From the NCBI GenBank assembly GCA_016283095.1, contig JAEEMG010000008.1, positions 1-40,663 on the forward strand: a stretch of 40,663 nt of DNA. Direction: 5' to 3'. This stretch comes from Paludibacteraceae bacterium (GTDB lineage Bacteria; Bacteroidota; Bacteroidia; Bacteroidales; Paludibacteraceae). Positions within the stretch are counted from its first letter, which is position 1, and every line of letters starts with the position of its first letter. The notes beneath the pieces were generated by a model. That model had not been told where the DNA came from. It made no database searches and saw nothing but the letters and a program-made list of their open reading frames with translations. Positions 26,475-35,400 of this stretch are shown in pieces. Made by a program: the position numbers and the translations under genes.

Positions 26475-27974
26475 TCATTTTTTTATTTTTAACCCTTTTC
26501 CATCCTCATCGACAAAGTAATAATGTCCATCTAATTTCAAACGAAGCAAACCATCAGAAAAATTATATGCTTCTTCCACATCAAACGGCAAGAATGCAGT
26601 TCCGTCTTGATTCAACACTTCGTAACTCGTAATACATTTATTTTCACGATGCTCCCTTTTTTCTTTTTTTGAATGAAAACAATTCAACTTATTATCACTT
26701 TCACTCAAACTTGCTTTGTATTCACAAAGTGGAAATTCGTTGATGAATTTATCAGTGTACTTTACAATTCCAGCATAAAGATATCCTGCATAACCAGCAG
26801 GTATAGTGTCTCCTGTATCATTAAGCACAAATCCATCTTCTGTTGCAATATTGTTCTTATACCGAGACCAAAAAGAAAATTTCTGCTGAAACAATAAATT
26901 TCCGTTTTCATCCTCCAATTGCCAGTTGTCAAAACTTTCATTGTCATTTAAGTAGCGAAGATAATTTTTCCCAAAAGGAAATCTGGAAACTTCTTTTCCA
27001 TCAGTATCTATGAATTTAGTTTTCTCGACAGACTCAGGTATTTGAAATTCATCACTCGAAAGTTCATATTTTTCATACATATCTTTTAAACTACATCCCT
27101 CAAACATAAACATTCCCATGCTTGCATATGATTCCTTAAAGAAAGGAAGACCCTCATACAACAAATGTCCATCCTTATATACGTTACAATAAAGTGGGTA
27201 TTTTTCCATTCCGAGATCAGAGTAACGAGAAAAACAGATAATCTCAATCAACAGACCGTAATAATAACATATTGGATTATCATACTCAAATGGAACCACA
27301 ATATTTCCTTTCTGATCTACGATTCCATACTTGTTGTTTTTTGTATTAAAGAGCAAAAGCAAATTTTGTCTGTCAAAACTACAATTAAAACTTCCTTGAA
27401 TTCTATATCCGTACACCTCTTTCAATTTGTTTATTCCTACCTTTTCTCCACACAAATTTTCAAGCGAAAAAAAGACATCTTTGCTTTTTTCTGAAAGATT
27501 ATAATCCGAAGTTTGGGCGATTATCGCATGATCATTTTCAAGTTCTTCTATTTTTTCTATACCTTCATCACTAATCTTATAATTACTAGACCCAGAAGAC
27601 ATAATATCAAACTCATCTGTTTTTCTTATATTTACATCTGAATATAACACATTACCATCCTTGTCAATCAGGCAAGAATAAGTATCTTTACATCCTATAA
27701 TAAGACAACGTCCATTGTCAAAATAAATATAATCTAAAAAGCCTTCAGGTTTATCAAATTCCCATTTCATTGGGATTATCAATTGTCCAGATTTATCTAT
27801 AAATCCAATCTTACCGTCTTTTTCTACAAGGGCACGATCATCATGAAAATCGCCTACATATTCATAATCTTTGATTTTCTCGTTTAGTTTTTCTGTTTCA
27901 TTTACAGAAAAATACAGATAACAAACAAAAAGAAGAATATAAATCGACAATAAAAACAAGTACCTTTTTTTCAT
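26475..27974 (-). CDS. WG-repeat (KWG) protein, membrane-anchored or secreted
   Basis: 499 residues from the ATG at 27974 (a GTG at 27980 also fits). The N-terminus (MKKRYLFLLSIYILLFVCYLYF) is a signal anchor. WG-type repeats follow: VEKDGKIGFIDKSGQLIIPMKWEFD, CLIDKDGNVLYSD, KYGIVDQKGNIVVPFEYD, KFIDTDGKEVS, FVLNDTGDTIPAG and YEVLNQDGTAFLPFDVEEAYNFSDGLLRLK. Each is a beta hairpin with a D-x-x-G turn. Function unknown; such proteins in this phylum are usually exported. Its codon use is AT-rich compared with neighbours. Last of a set of closely spaced minus-strand genes, 23 bases after the PAP2 gene. Confidence 0.8.
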   Translation of the reverse strand: MKKRYLFLLSIYILLFVCYLYFSVNETEKLNEKIKDYEYVGDFHDDRALVEKDGKIGFIDKSGQLIIPMKWEFDKPEGFLDYIYFDNGRCLIIGCKDTYSCLIDKDGNVLYSDVNIRKTDEFDIMSSGSSNYKISDEGIEKIEELENDHAIIAQTSDYNLSEKSKDVFFSLENLCGEKVGINKLKEVYGYRIQGSFNCSFDRQNLLLLFNTKNNKYGIVDQKGNIVVPFEYDNPICYYYGLLIEIICFSRYSDLGMEKYPLYCNVYKDGHLLYEGLPFFKESYASMGMFMFEGCSLKDMYEKYELSSDEFQIPESVEKTKFIDTDGKEVSRFPFGKNYLRYLNDNESFDNWQLEDENGNLLFQQKFSFWSRYKNNIATEDGFVLNDTGDTIPAGYAGYLYAGIVKYTDKFINEFPLCEYKASLSESDNKLNCFHSKKEKREHRENKCITSYEVLNQDGTAFLPFDVEEAYNFSDGLLRLKLDGHYYFVDEDGKGLKIKK

Positions 27975-27997
27975 AATCACATATCAATAACAGTTAA

Positions 27998-28684
27998 TCA
28001 CTGTGGCACATAGCTCGTCACCACTCCACTCACGATGCCGATGACAGCAATCTCTATCAGCATGATATAGCATAATGTGTGGATATGGGATATTCTGAAT
28101 CTCTCTTCACTTGTGTATTGCGGGAATTTTTTCTTGAGATATTCCACTATCTTATACGATAGCCAGCCAAGCAATATACCACATAATGTTCCAACAAGAA
28201 TGTCGCCTGGGAAATGGACTCCTAAATAAATACGTGAATAAGAGCACAACAAAGCCCACATCGCGACTGTTATCGTAAGAAATTTATTGCGGAACAGCAA
28301 AGAGAGAAACGTCGCAATAGCAAATGAATTTCCTGCATGCGACGACGGGAAACCATATCTGCCACCTGTATAATTGAAAGCATATGAAAGATGATCCATG
28401 ATGTTCGGATCATGACTCGGACGCAGACGCGCAAAGAATGGTTTCATCAATCCTGATGTGATTCGGTCTGTCAACAGGAAGACAAGAACGATGCCTATCA
28501 AAATCAGCCAACCCTCTTTTTTCTTTGTGCGGAAAATCACCCAAAGCATATACAACACTGGTGGAAACCAAATTCCTATCTTCGACACATTGAAGAAAAA
28601 TGTGTCCCACGACAATGTGTGGTAAGCTGGTAAATTCAACGTCTCCATCAGACTGTAATCGGTCTGCAATAATGTCTCAATCAT
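27998..28684 (-). CDS. PAP2-superfamily phosphatase
   Basis: 228-residue membrane phosphatase with about six spans. The three PAP2 motifs are visible: KPFFARLRP, PSSHAGNSFA (Ser in place of the usual Gly, which is tolerated in the family) and SRIYLGVHFPGDIL, holding the catalytic His pair. It removes phosphate from a lipid such as undecaprenyl-PP or phosphatidylglycerol-P on the outer face of the inner membrane; which one is not decided by sequence. Lies between truA and the WG-repeat gene with short gaps. Confidence 0.9.
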   Translation of the reverse strand: MIETLLQTDYSLMETLNLPAYHTLSWDTFFFNVSKIGIWFPPVLYMLWVIFRTKKKEGWLILIGIVLVFLLTDRITSGLMKPFFARLRPSHDPNIMDHLSYAFNYTGGRYGFPSSHAGNSFAIATFLSLLFRNKFLTITVAMWALLCSYSRIYLGVHFPGDILVGTLCGILLGWLSYKIVEYLKKKFPQYTSEERFRISHIHTLCYIMLIEIAVIGIVSGVVTSYVPQ

Positions 28685-28736
28685 AAAATAGAAATTATAA
28701 ATTATAAATGCGAAATGCTGAATCCTGCATTAAGCA

Positions 28737-29465
28737 TTAGTACTTGATGTCTTCCAAAAACAGACCGCAAGCAGGGGCTGATGTAGATGCTTTGCACCTG
28801 TCTTTGCTCTCGATGATCTTTCGGAAATCAGCGACCGAAATCTTCTTTCTGCCCACGTCGATTAACGTGCCGACGATCGCACGCACCATATTGCGCAGAA
28901 ATCTGTTCGCGGAAATTGTGAAGACGAGGATGTCCCCTTCCATTTTCCATTCCGCATGGGTAATCTTGCAGATATTTGTCTTGGTATCTGTGTTCACCTT
29001 GCTGAAACTTGTGAAATCCTCATATTCAAAGAGCGACGATGCGGCTTTATTCATCAACTCTATATCAAGGTCGAAATTGATATACGCCACTACGTCAAGT
29101 GTGAATGGATTTTTATCTTTGGTAATATAGTAGCGATAAGTGCGTTCTGTAGCAGAGAATCTTGCGGAAAATTCTCCGTCCACCTCTTTTATTCCGGAGA
29201 CGGAAATGTCTTTTGGCAACAGTTTATTGATGCGGTAGACAAACTGTGCACCGTCTGCTATAGGATTATTCACATCAAAATGAGCGGTCATCATACGCGC
29301 GTGCACTCCTGTGTCGGTGCGACCGGCTCCTGTGGTGGAGATCTCCTCACGACATAATACAGAAAGTGCTTTGTTCAGTTCCTCCTGTACTGTATTTCCA
29401 TTCGGCTGAATCTGCCATCCATGATAATTTGTGCCGAGATATGAAAATGTGATCAGATAACGCAT
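28737..29465 (-). CDS. truA: tRNA pseudouridine(38-40) synthase
   Basis: 242 residues, the normal TruA length. It makes pseudouridine in the anticodon arm of tRNAs. The start MRYLITFSYLGTNYHGWQIQ and catalytic GAGRTDTGVHA (Asp51) are diagnostic, and the C-terminal NRFLRNMVRAIVGTLIDVGRKK is the other conserved block. It begins 14 bases after the serB stop, so they are probably read together. Confidence 0.97.
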   Translation of the reverse strand: MRYLITFSYLGTNYHGWQIQPNGNTVQEELNKALSVLCREEISTTGAGRTDTGVHARMMTAHFDVNNPIADGAQFVYRINKLLPKDISVSGIKEVDGEFSARFSATERTYRYYITKDKNPFTLDVVAYINFDLDIELMNKAASSLFEYEDFTSFSKVNTDTKTNICKITHAEWKMEGDILVFTISANRFLRNMVRAIVGTLIDVGRKKISVADFRKIIESKDRCKASTSAPACGLFLEDIKY

Positions 29466-29479
29466 TCTCTCTACCCTAT

Positions 29480-30697
29480 TTATTCCATATATGAATCCTT
29501 GAAACCAAGAAGGTAAAGCAAGCCATCCAAACCGAAATTAGACAACGACTGCTTGGCATTCTCCTTAACCTTTGGTTTTGCATGGAATGCGACACCCAAT
29601 CCTGCCAAAGAAAGCATCGGAAGGTCGTTCGCACCGTCGCCTACAGCGATAACCTGCTGAAGATCCAGTCCCTCAACCTGAGCGATCAGACGCAACAGAT
29701 CGGCTTTTCTCTTTCCGTCGACAATATCACCAAGATGACGGCCAGTAAGTTTGCCATCCACTATCTCCAATTCATTGGCATACACATAATCCAAATCGAA
29801 CTGTTTCTTCAGATAGTTGCCGAAATATGTGAAACCTCCGGAAAGGATCGCTATCTTGAATCCGAACTTCTTCAACATACGCAAAGCACGCTCAGCACCA
29901 TCCATAATTGGAAGATGTTCGGCGATATCAATCATCACGCTCTCATCCAAGCCCTTCAACAGGCTCACACGACGTCGGAAGCTCTCGCAGAAATCAATCT
30001 CACCACGCATAGCGCTCTCAGTGATGGCTTTCACCTCGTCACCAACACCAGCACGCATAGCAAGTTCGTCTATAACCTCAGTCTTGATAAGAGTGGAATC
30101 CATATCAAAACAAACAAGACGGCGGTTACGACGGAAAATATTGTCTTCCTGGAAAGAGATATCATAACCTAAATTGCTGGACATCTGAAGGAAAAGCGAC
30201 TGAAGAGCGGCTTTGTCTTTCGGTGTGCCACGCACAGACATCTCAACAGAGGCTTTAGCTGTGGAATTCTCAACACCTTCCAAAGGAATACGTCCAGAAA
30301 GACGAGTGATGGAATCAATGTTCAATCCCTGATCACTCAACGCTCCCGAGACATTCGCAAGCAAATCAGCCGAAATATCACGGCCAAGCATTGTGATGAT
30401 ATAACGATTTTTTCCCTGAAGGCTGACCCAATCGGAATAGGCTTTCTCGCTGATAGTGTCGAAACGGACATTTATACCAAGAGACGACGCTGAAAACAAC
30501 ATCTCCTTCAAAATAAATCCTGACACCTGCTGGTCGCTTGAAAACAAAATACCAAGCGACAATGTGTTGTGGATATCAGCCTGACCGATATCCAAAATTG
30601 TGGCACCATAACGAGCCAATATACTCGTCATCTTAGAAGTCAGACCCGGACGATCTGGACCTGAGATGGATGCCAAAATTATCTCTTTAGTTTCCAA
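29480..30697 (-). CDS. serB: Phosphoserine phosphatase with N-terminal ACT domains
   Basis: Last step of serine synthesis. From residue ~5 an ACT-like module (EIILASISGPDRPGLTSKMTSILARYGA), then a second, then the HAD phosphatase core: DMDSTLIKTE (nucleophile Asp), SGGFTYFG and GDGANDLPML. The frame stays open to 30793, giving a longer N-terminus with MYMRGRCMQRLF. That was not used, because a -7 box (30724-30731) and the previous gene's terminator lie inside this extension; the first start codon in frame after the box is the TTG at 30697, giving 405 residues, close to the normal length for this type. A TTG start is unusual and should be viewed as probable, not certain. Confidence 0.9.
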   Translation of the reverse strand: METKEIILASISGPDRPGLTSKMTSILARYGATILDIGQADIHNTLSLGILFSSDQQVSGFILKEMLFSASSLGINVRFDTISEKAYSDWVSLQGKNRYIITMLGRDISADLLANVSGALSDQGLNIDSITRLSGRIPLEGVENSTAKASVEMSVRGTPKDKAALQSLFLQMSSNLGYDISFQEDNIFRRNRRLVCFDMDSTLIKTEVIDELAMRAGVGDEVKAITESAMRGEIDFCESFRRRVSLLKGLDESVMIDIAEHLPIMDGAERALRMLKKFGFKIAILSGGFTYFGNYLKKQFDLDYVYANELEIVDGKLTGRHLGDIVDGKRKADLLRLIAQVEGLDLQQVIAVGDGANDLPMLSLAGLGVAFHAKPKVKENAKQSLSNFGLDGLLYLLGFKDSYME

Positions 30698-30723
30698 AAT
30701 ATGCGCATTTATTTGTTTCTGTA

Positions 30724-30731
30724 CAAAAGTA
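30724..30731 (-). promoter_or_regulatory. -7 box of serB
   Basis: On the minus strand TACTTTTG then TAC. It sits between the palindromic terminator at 30763 and the serB coding start, and it decides the TTG start. Confidence 0.6.
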
Positions 30732-30758
30732 ATGAAAAAAGGGGAATCTTGAAAGCAA

Positions 30759-30780
30759 AAGAGACGTTGCATGCAACGTC
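30759..30780 (-). terminator. Terminator of the giant-protein operon
   Basis: GACGTTGCATGCAACGTC (30763-30780) is an 18-base perfect palindrome. On the minus strand it is followed by TCTTTTG, which serves as a short T-tract. It lies 26 bases after the stop of the small gene at 30806. Confidence 0.7.
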
Positions 30781-30805
30781 CCCTCATATACAATGAAAAT
30801 CAACT

Positions 30806-31192
30806 TCAACCGATAAACAGCACATCCTCAAGACTCTCTCTTGACTCAAGTGCTTTCTTCACACCCTCTTTGTCCGTTTTCCCAAACACTTTGACAACCA
30901 AATTATGAATACCTATCTCAGACAATATTCCCGTCGCCTCCCTAATCATAGATTCAACTGTCAAGTTTTGATTGGTTGTCGGAACATAGAATAGGTAACC
31001 CTTTCCACATTGAGCTCCACATGGTGTATCACTCTCTATCTTGTCGAAAAGATCCTTGACATCCTTATACTTTTCAGCTGCCAATTTCATCTCCTCCGAA
31101 CACTCAGAATCTGTCATCGTGCCGACTATAAAAACTGCTCCATACTGCTCAAGATAGTCGAATGCGACTCCTTTTCCCTCTTTCAAATTCAT
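30806..31192 (-). CDS. Small protein of unknown function downstream of the barrel gene
   Basis: 128 residues, no signal peptide, no membrane span, acidic to neutral, probably cytoplasmic. I do not recognise the family. It seems to be an alpha/beta fold: a strand AVFIVGTMTDSE, a Cys pair in TPCGAQCGKGYLFYVP, a helix TVESMIREATGILSEIGI, a strand LVVKVFG and a final helix KEGVKKALES. The CxxxC could bind metal or form a disulfide. It starts 22 bases after the barrel stop and is followed by a terminator, so it is the third gene of the giant-protein operon. Confidence 0.7.
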   Translation of the reverse strand: MNLKEGKGVAFDYLEQYGAVFIVGTMTDSECSEEMKLAAEKYKDVKDLFDKIESDTPCGAQCGKGYLFYVPTTNQNLTVESMIREATGILSEIGIHNLVVKVFGKTDKEGVKKALESRESLEDVLFIG

Positions 31193-31214
31193 ATAAAAAG
31201 TATTCTAACTCAAA

Positions 31215-32438
31215 TTATTCTTCTTTCTCATCCGACGGATAAAAATCCTTTCCGTATCGGTCAAATGTGAATGTCAACTTGAAACCGAAATTTGTATAAC
31301 CCAAACCTTCAGCGATTCTTTGCTTTGTCGAGATCTTCTGTCCACTCAACACACTTGATTGAATCAAATATGCAGGAAGTTCACTCTGATCTTTCGGATT
31401 TGAGGTTTTCAAGAAATCATACACATCTTTATTCTTTGCATACTGGATATTATCCTCATCTGAATCCGCCTTAAACTTGATTCTATACAATGCCTTGTCA
31501 AAAAATACTCCGGCATTGATACTGAACATATTGTTTATCTGGAAACGGTATCCGGCATCAAGAGTAAACATCATCATGATAGGTGAGCTTGTGAACTGTC
31601 CATCAAAATGTTTCTCATTGTCATTCAATCCAAGAGCCAGACCATGATTCATAGTTGTGTTGTACGCAGGAATCTCGCAAGTAAAATCACAATCCTTCAA
31701 CGTCTGGTCGTATTTTAGTTTGATCGGTACTCCGATCTTCAAACCGGCATGACCGAACAGATTGCCTGCCGCATACGACAAAGCTACTGGGACATCAAGC
31801 AACACAAGTTTGTTTATCTCTTCAATCTCTCCTACTTTGTATTTGAAATTCAGTTTATCGCCTTCATAATCGACATAACTGTACTCATCATAATAATCGT
31901 TTCCTACGAATGTACCTGTAGTGAATGAGAAATTGATTCCGATCATGAATCCCCAATTATGGTTGAGGTAATAGTCGTACATCACATGAACTCCCGGCGA
32001 CATGGAGACTTTGCCTTCTCCCATTTCAGAATTATATGTCATCCAAGTAGGACCAAAAGTCATTCCTAAGCCGACGTGGGAATGAGATTCATCTTTCTCC
32101 TGCAACACCTCACGCTTAGTTGTGTGAAGCTGCACTTTATATGTGGAATCTACAAATATGGTGCGGTCTGTCGACAGCAACGGTGCGTCCTCAAACACTC
32201 CGTAGTAAGACAAATCCTTCAAAGTCGACTGCTCTGTCTGACCCAATGGTTCTAGAGGTACAGCAGGGTTCTTTCCCCAGATTGAATTCTCATAATTGAA
32301 AATCAAGCTGTCGACAAACGTTTTCTTTACGGCAGGCTTTCCCGCTGCAACGGATACAGTCGTACTACTCACCGCTGCAATTGCCAATGCGACAACGCAT
32401 CTAAATCCTCTTGTTATATTTTGTAGTCCCATAGTCAT
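31215..32438 (-). CDS. Outer-membrane beta-barrel protein
   Basis: 407 residues. Signal peptide in the first ~32 residues (VVALAIAAVSSTTVSVAAGK). From residue ~115 alternating amphipathic strands appear, for example HVGLGMTFGPTWMTYN, MSPGVHVMYDYYL, WGFMIGINFSF, LVLLDVPVALSYAAGN and FTLDAGYRFQINNMFSINAG, then FGFKLTFTFD near the end. This is typical of PorT/OmpW-like barrels. The first ~85 residues after the signal are a periplasmic segment. Its start is 10 bases after the stop of the giant T9SS protein; barrels placed in this way (as SprF with SprB) can help surface display, but I see no PorP/SprF signature. Confidence 0.8.
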   Translation of the reverse strand: MTMGLQNITRGFRCVVALAIAAVSSTTVSVAAGKPAVKKTFVDSLIFNYENSIWGKNPAVPLEPLGQTEQSTLKDLSYYGVFEDAPLLSTDRTIFVDSTYKVQLHTTKREVLQEKDESHSHVGLGMTFGPTWMTYNSEMGEGKVSMSPGVHVMYDYYLNHNWGFMIGINFSFTTGTFVGNDYYDEYSYVDYEGDKLNFKYKVGEIEEINKLVLLDVPVALSYAAGNLFGHAGLKIGVPIKLKYDQTLKDCDFTCEIPAYNTTMNHGLALGLNDNEKHFDGQFTSSPIMMMFTLDAGYRFQINNMFSINAGVFFDKALYRIKFKADSDEDNIQYAKNKDVYDFLKTSNPKDQSELPAYLIQSSVLSGQKISTKQRIAEGLGYTNFGFKLTFTFDRYGKDFYPSDEKEE

Positions 32439-32448
32439 ACTATCAGTA

Positions 32449-35400
32449 TCATCTCACAATAAAACGTGCATCCAACATTCTCTCATCAGATTCATATATC
32501 AACACGAAATAATGTCCTTCTGGCAAATTAATTCCAAAATTAATAGGATACGACGTCGGTACAAAATCACTTACCATTATTCCCATCGCATCGTAAACCT
32601 CAACTCTCAGATTCTTTTTCTCGTCTTCAGTAAACGGATAATCGATTGTAAGTGTTCCATCCGGTGACACAGGATTAGGATAAACCTTCAATTCTCTATC
32701 CTTATCGACGCAATATGTCTCAGACACATACTCTCTTCCTGATGTCGATGTGACCTCAACATGGTAGCAACCATTCAGTTTTTCTCCCTTCGCACCTTCA
32801 TAATACTCTTTGATTGCTCCTGGAATTGCGACTCCGTTTTTATACCACTGGTATGTGGCAAACTTCACTTTGCCGATATTGTTGTTGCAGAACAAAGTGT
32901 ATCCAAACTTATCAACGATGACTGGATAACCTAAGTCTTTCTCCACCACAATCTTGATCTCAACAAATGAATCACAGCCTTCTGCATTTACCAAAGTATC
33001 TCTGAACACCTGGCTACGACGATATGTCACACCGCCATAGACAACCGAACTTTCTCCTGTGTAAACAACAGAATTGTATGTCGGTTTCTTCACATGGACA
33101 TTGTAATGCACAATACTGTCACAAAAATACTCTTTTCCTGCAATATTATACACTTTTTTATAAATACATTGATAATCATCCACGTCTTCTTTGAACACAA
33201 CAATTCCATTGTCAGGGTCGTTGATAACAACACTATCACAATCAGACAAGCTGATTGTTGGTGTCTCAATACGTGGCAATATCGCAATTATTACATTTAC
33301 GGTGCTGTCGCAATCACACAATGTGCTCTTCAAATTGAGTTGGATTGTTGTATCATTATAGTAGATCTCACCATCGAATTCCACAAACTCACAACCGCTT
33401 ACTACCGTATCTCTGGTTGTAGGATGCAAAACAACAATGGACTGAACATTGACAATATCGCATCCCTGAGCTGTCTTACCTACAACCTCACTTACTATAT
33501 GATTCTCATAATATGTTTTCTTTGTTAATTCACAGAAAAATGAATCACAACCATACTTAGTCGGCAATGTATCGACAATCGTATCGACAAAGCGGAAATC
33601 AAAATAGCGGATCAAACTGTCACATCCGTCAGCTGACTGATATGGTATTGTCTTTTGGTAATCACCATCACTTGCCCAATATACCTTGCCATCATACATA
33701 ATAGAGTCTCCACAAGTGGTTCTACTGACAGTATCATAAATAGGATTGGCAACTGCGATATGGATATGTCTGATTACACTGTCACAATCCGGGTCGGATA
33801 CATAACGGATCACCTCAACTGTATCCACACTCGACGTGAATATTGTAGGTGTGCTACTGCCATGGAATGTGTATTGAACCTCACCGCAATCTTGAAGATT
33901 GATATCATCAATCTTTGTTGTTCGAATTGTGTAACGTCGCACAGATATAAAGCTGTCACAATCACAAAGTGAATTGTTGTACTTCTTGCGAACTATATAT
34001 TCCTGAGTTGAAGTGAATGTTGTGTCAAGAGTCTCATCGTAATATTCTCCACAACCTGCAAATCCAACCGTATCCTTAACAGCCTCTGGGAAGATATGGA
34101 TTGTGCGGACAGACACACTATCACACTTCTTGTCACGTGGAATGTTTATGTAGACAACTGTATCACGAGTGACGGTACCTATCACATGTTCAACTCCACC
34201 AACATTCTGAGTCAGCAGATAGCGTTGGCAATAATACTCCTCTGGCAAACGAGTTGTATCAGCGGATGTGTTGTGTGTGATTCTGACATCACGTTTCTGC
34301 AGATAATATCCATCGACAGTGATACCATGCAAAGTCTCGCTCAACTGTTCAACCAAAACCGTATCATGAGTGATTTTCTGGGAATTCACTTTATCAAGAT
34401 AGAAATCACAGGCAAAAATCACAGTATCCATCTTGTAGACACGGTCGTAAACGTAAATATTCTTTTTTACAATACTGTCGCAACCATTCTTCGTAACCAG
34501 AGTGTCGTAAACAGTCAATGTTTCCCCACCCTTCAGTTTCTTGTCTCCGATCACGAATGAATCCAGGTAAACCTCATCAAACTCATAAGCGTCACTGTTT
34601 GTCACATTCAAATTCACTTTGATAATGACACTATCGCAGTCACAGACAGAAGATTTGAGCGTATCATAGAAACTTACCGTCTCATGATGATATTTACCGT
34701 CTACCTCACAGAATACAGAATCACAGCCTGAATTATAATATACAGAATCGACGCGTGGGATCACGACTCTCAATCTTGCTGTGATAGCTGAATCACAACC
34801 TATTGTATCTTTTAGTGTGACATATTCAGTGTTGGTATAATTCTTTCCACGATAAACAGCTCCAGACAACACATTCTTTCCGCAAAGGACTGTATCAATA
34901 GAATAATCCGTCAATTTGTTGATTTTCACAACATACTTGATTGTGCTATCACAAATTGAATTTTCCCTATGATATACTTCCGTAAACACAGTATCATTAG
35001 TGCAGACGATCTCTGAGCCATCACTCTTGCGAACAGAAACCATCTGACAACCTGAAATCGCAGTGTCTAGTCGGACCGGTATACAATATATATCAACAGA
35101 AATCTGCTTTGAATAGATTCCATAAGAAGCTGTCAATGTATCAGTGCCGACAACGACAGGCTTAACTACAAATCCATCTTCCGTTCTGACAACCTCCACA
35201 ACTCCCTTCTTACTTGTCCACTTGATATCTGGATTTGCGACATTCACATCTCCGTAGTTCATCATCTTTGTCACATCATCGAAAGCTGTCTTGTCGTCGC
35301 TCTCAAAAAGCATCAAAGAAGAAGATGCCAAAACTGACAATTTATCATCACAGAATGAATTTTTCAAAGTAGGATACATTCCTGTATTGTTGTTGAATGC

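Noticed and set aside
28714-28738. Terminator at the end of truA
   Set aside because: Stem AATGCT/AGCATT is only 6 bp with a 13-base loop, overlaps the stop codon and lacks a T-run; read-through into the PAP2 gene is more likely.
33094-34560. Several plus-strand frames of 105-154 codons opposite the Cys-Asp-Ser repeats
   Set aside because: They arise from the repetitive codon pattern on the other strand; they contain many Cys/Ile/Thr and no recognisable domain.
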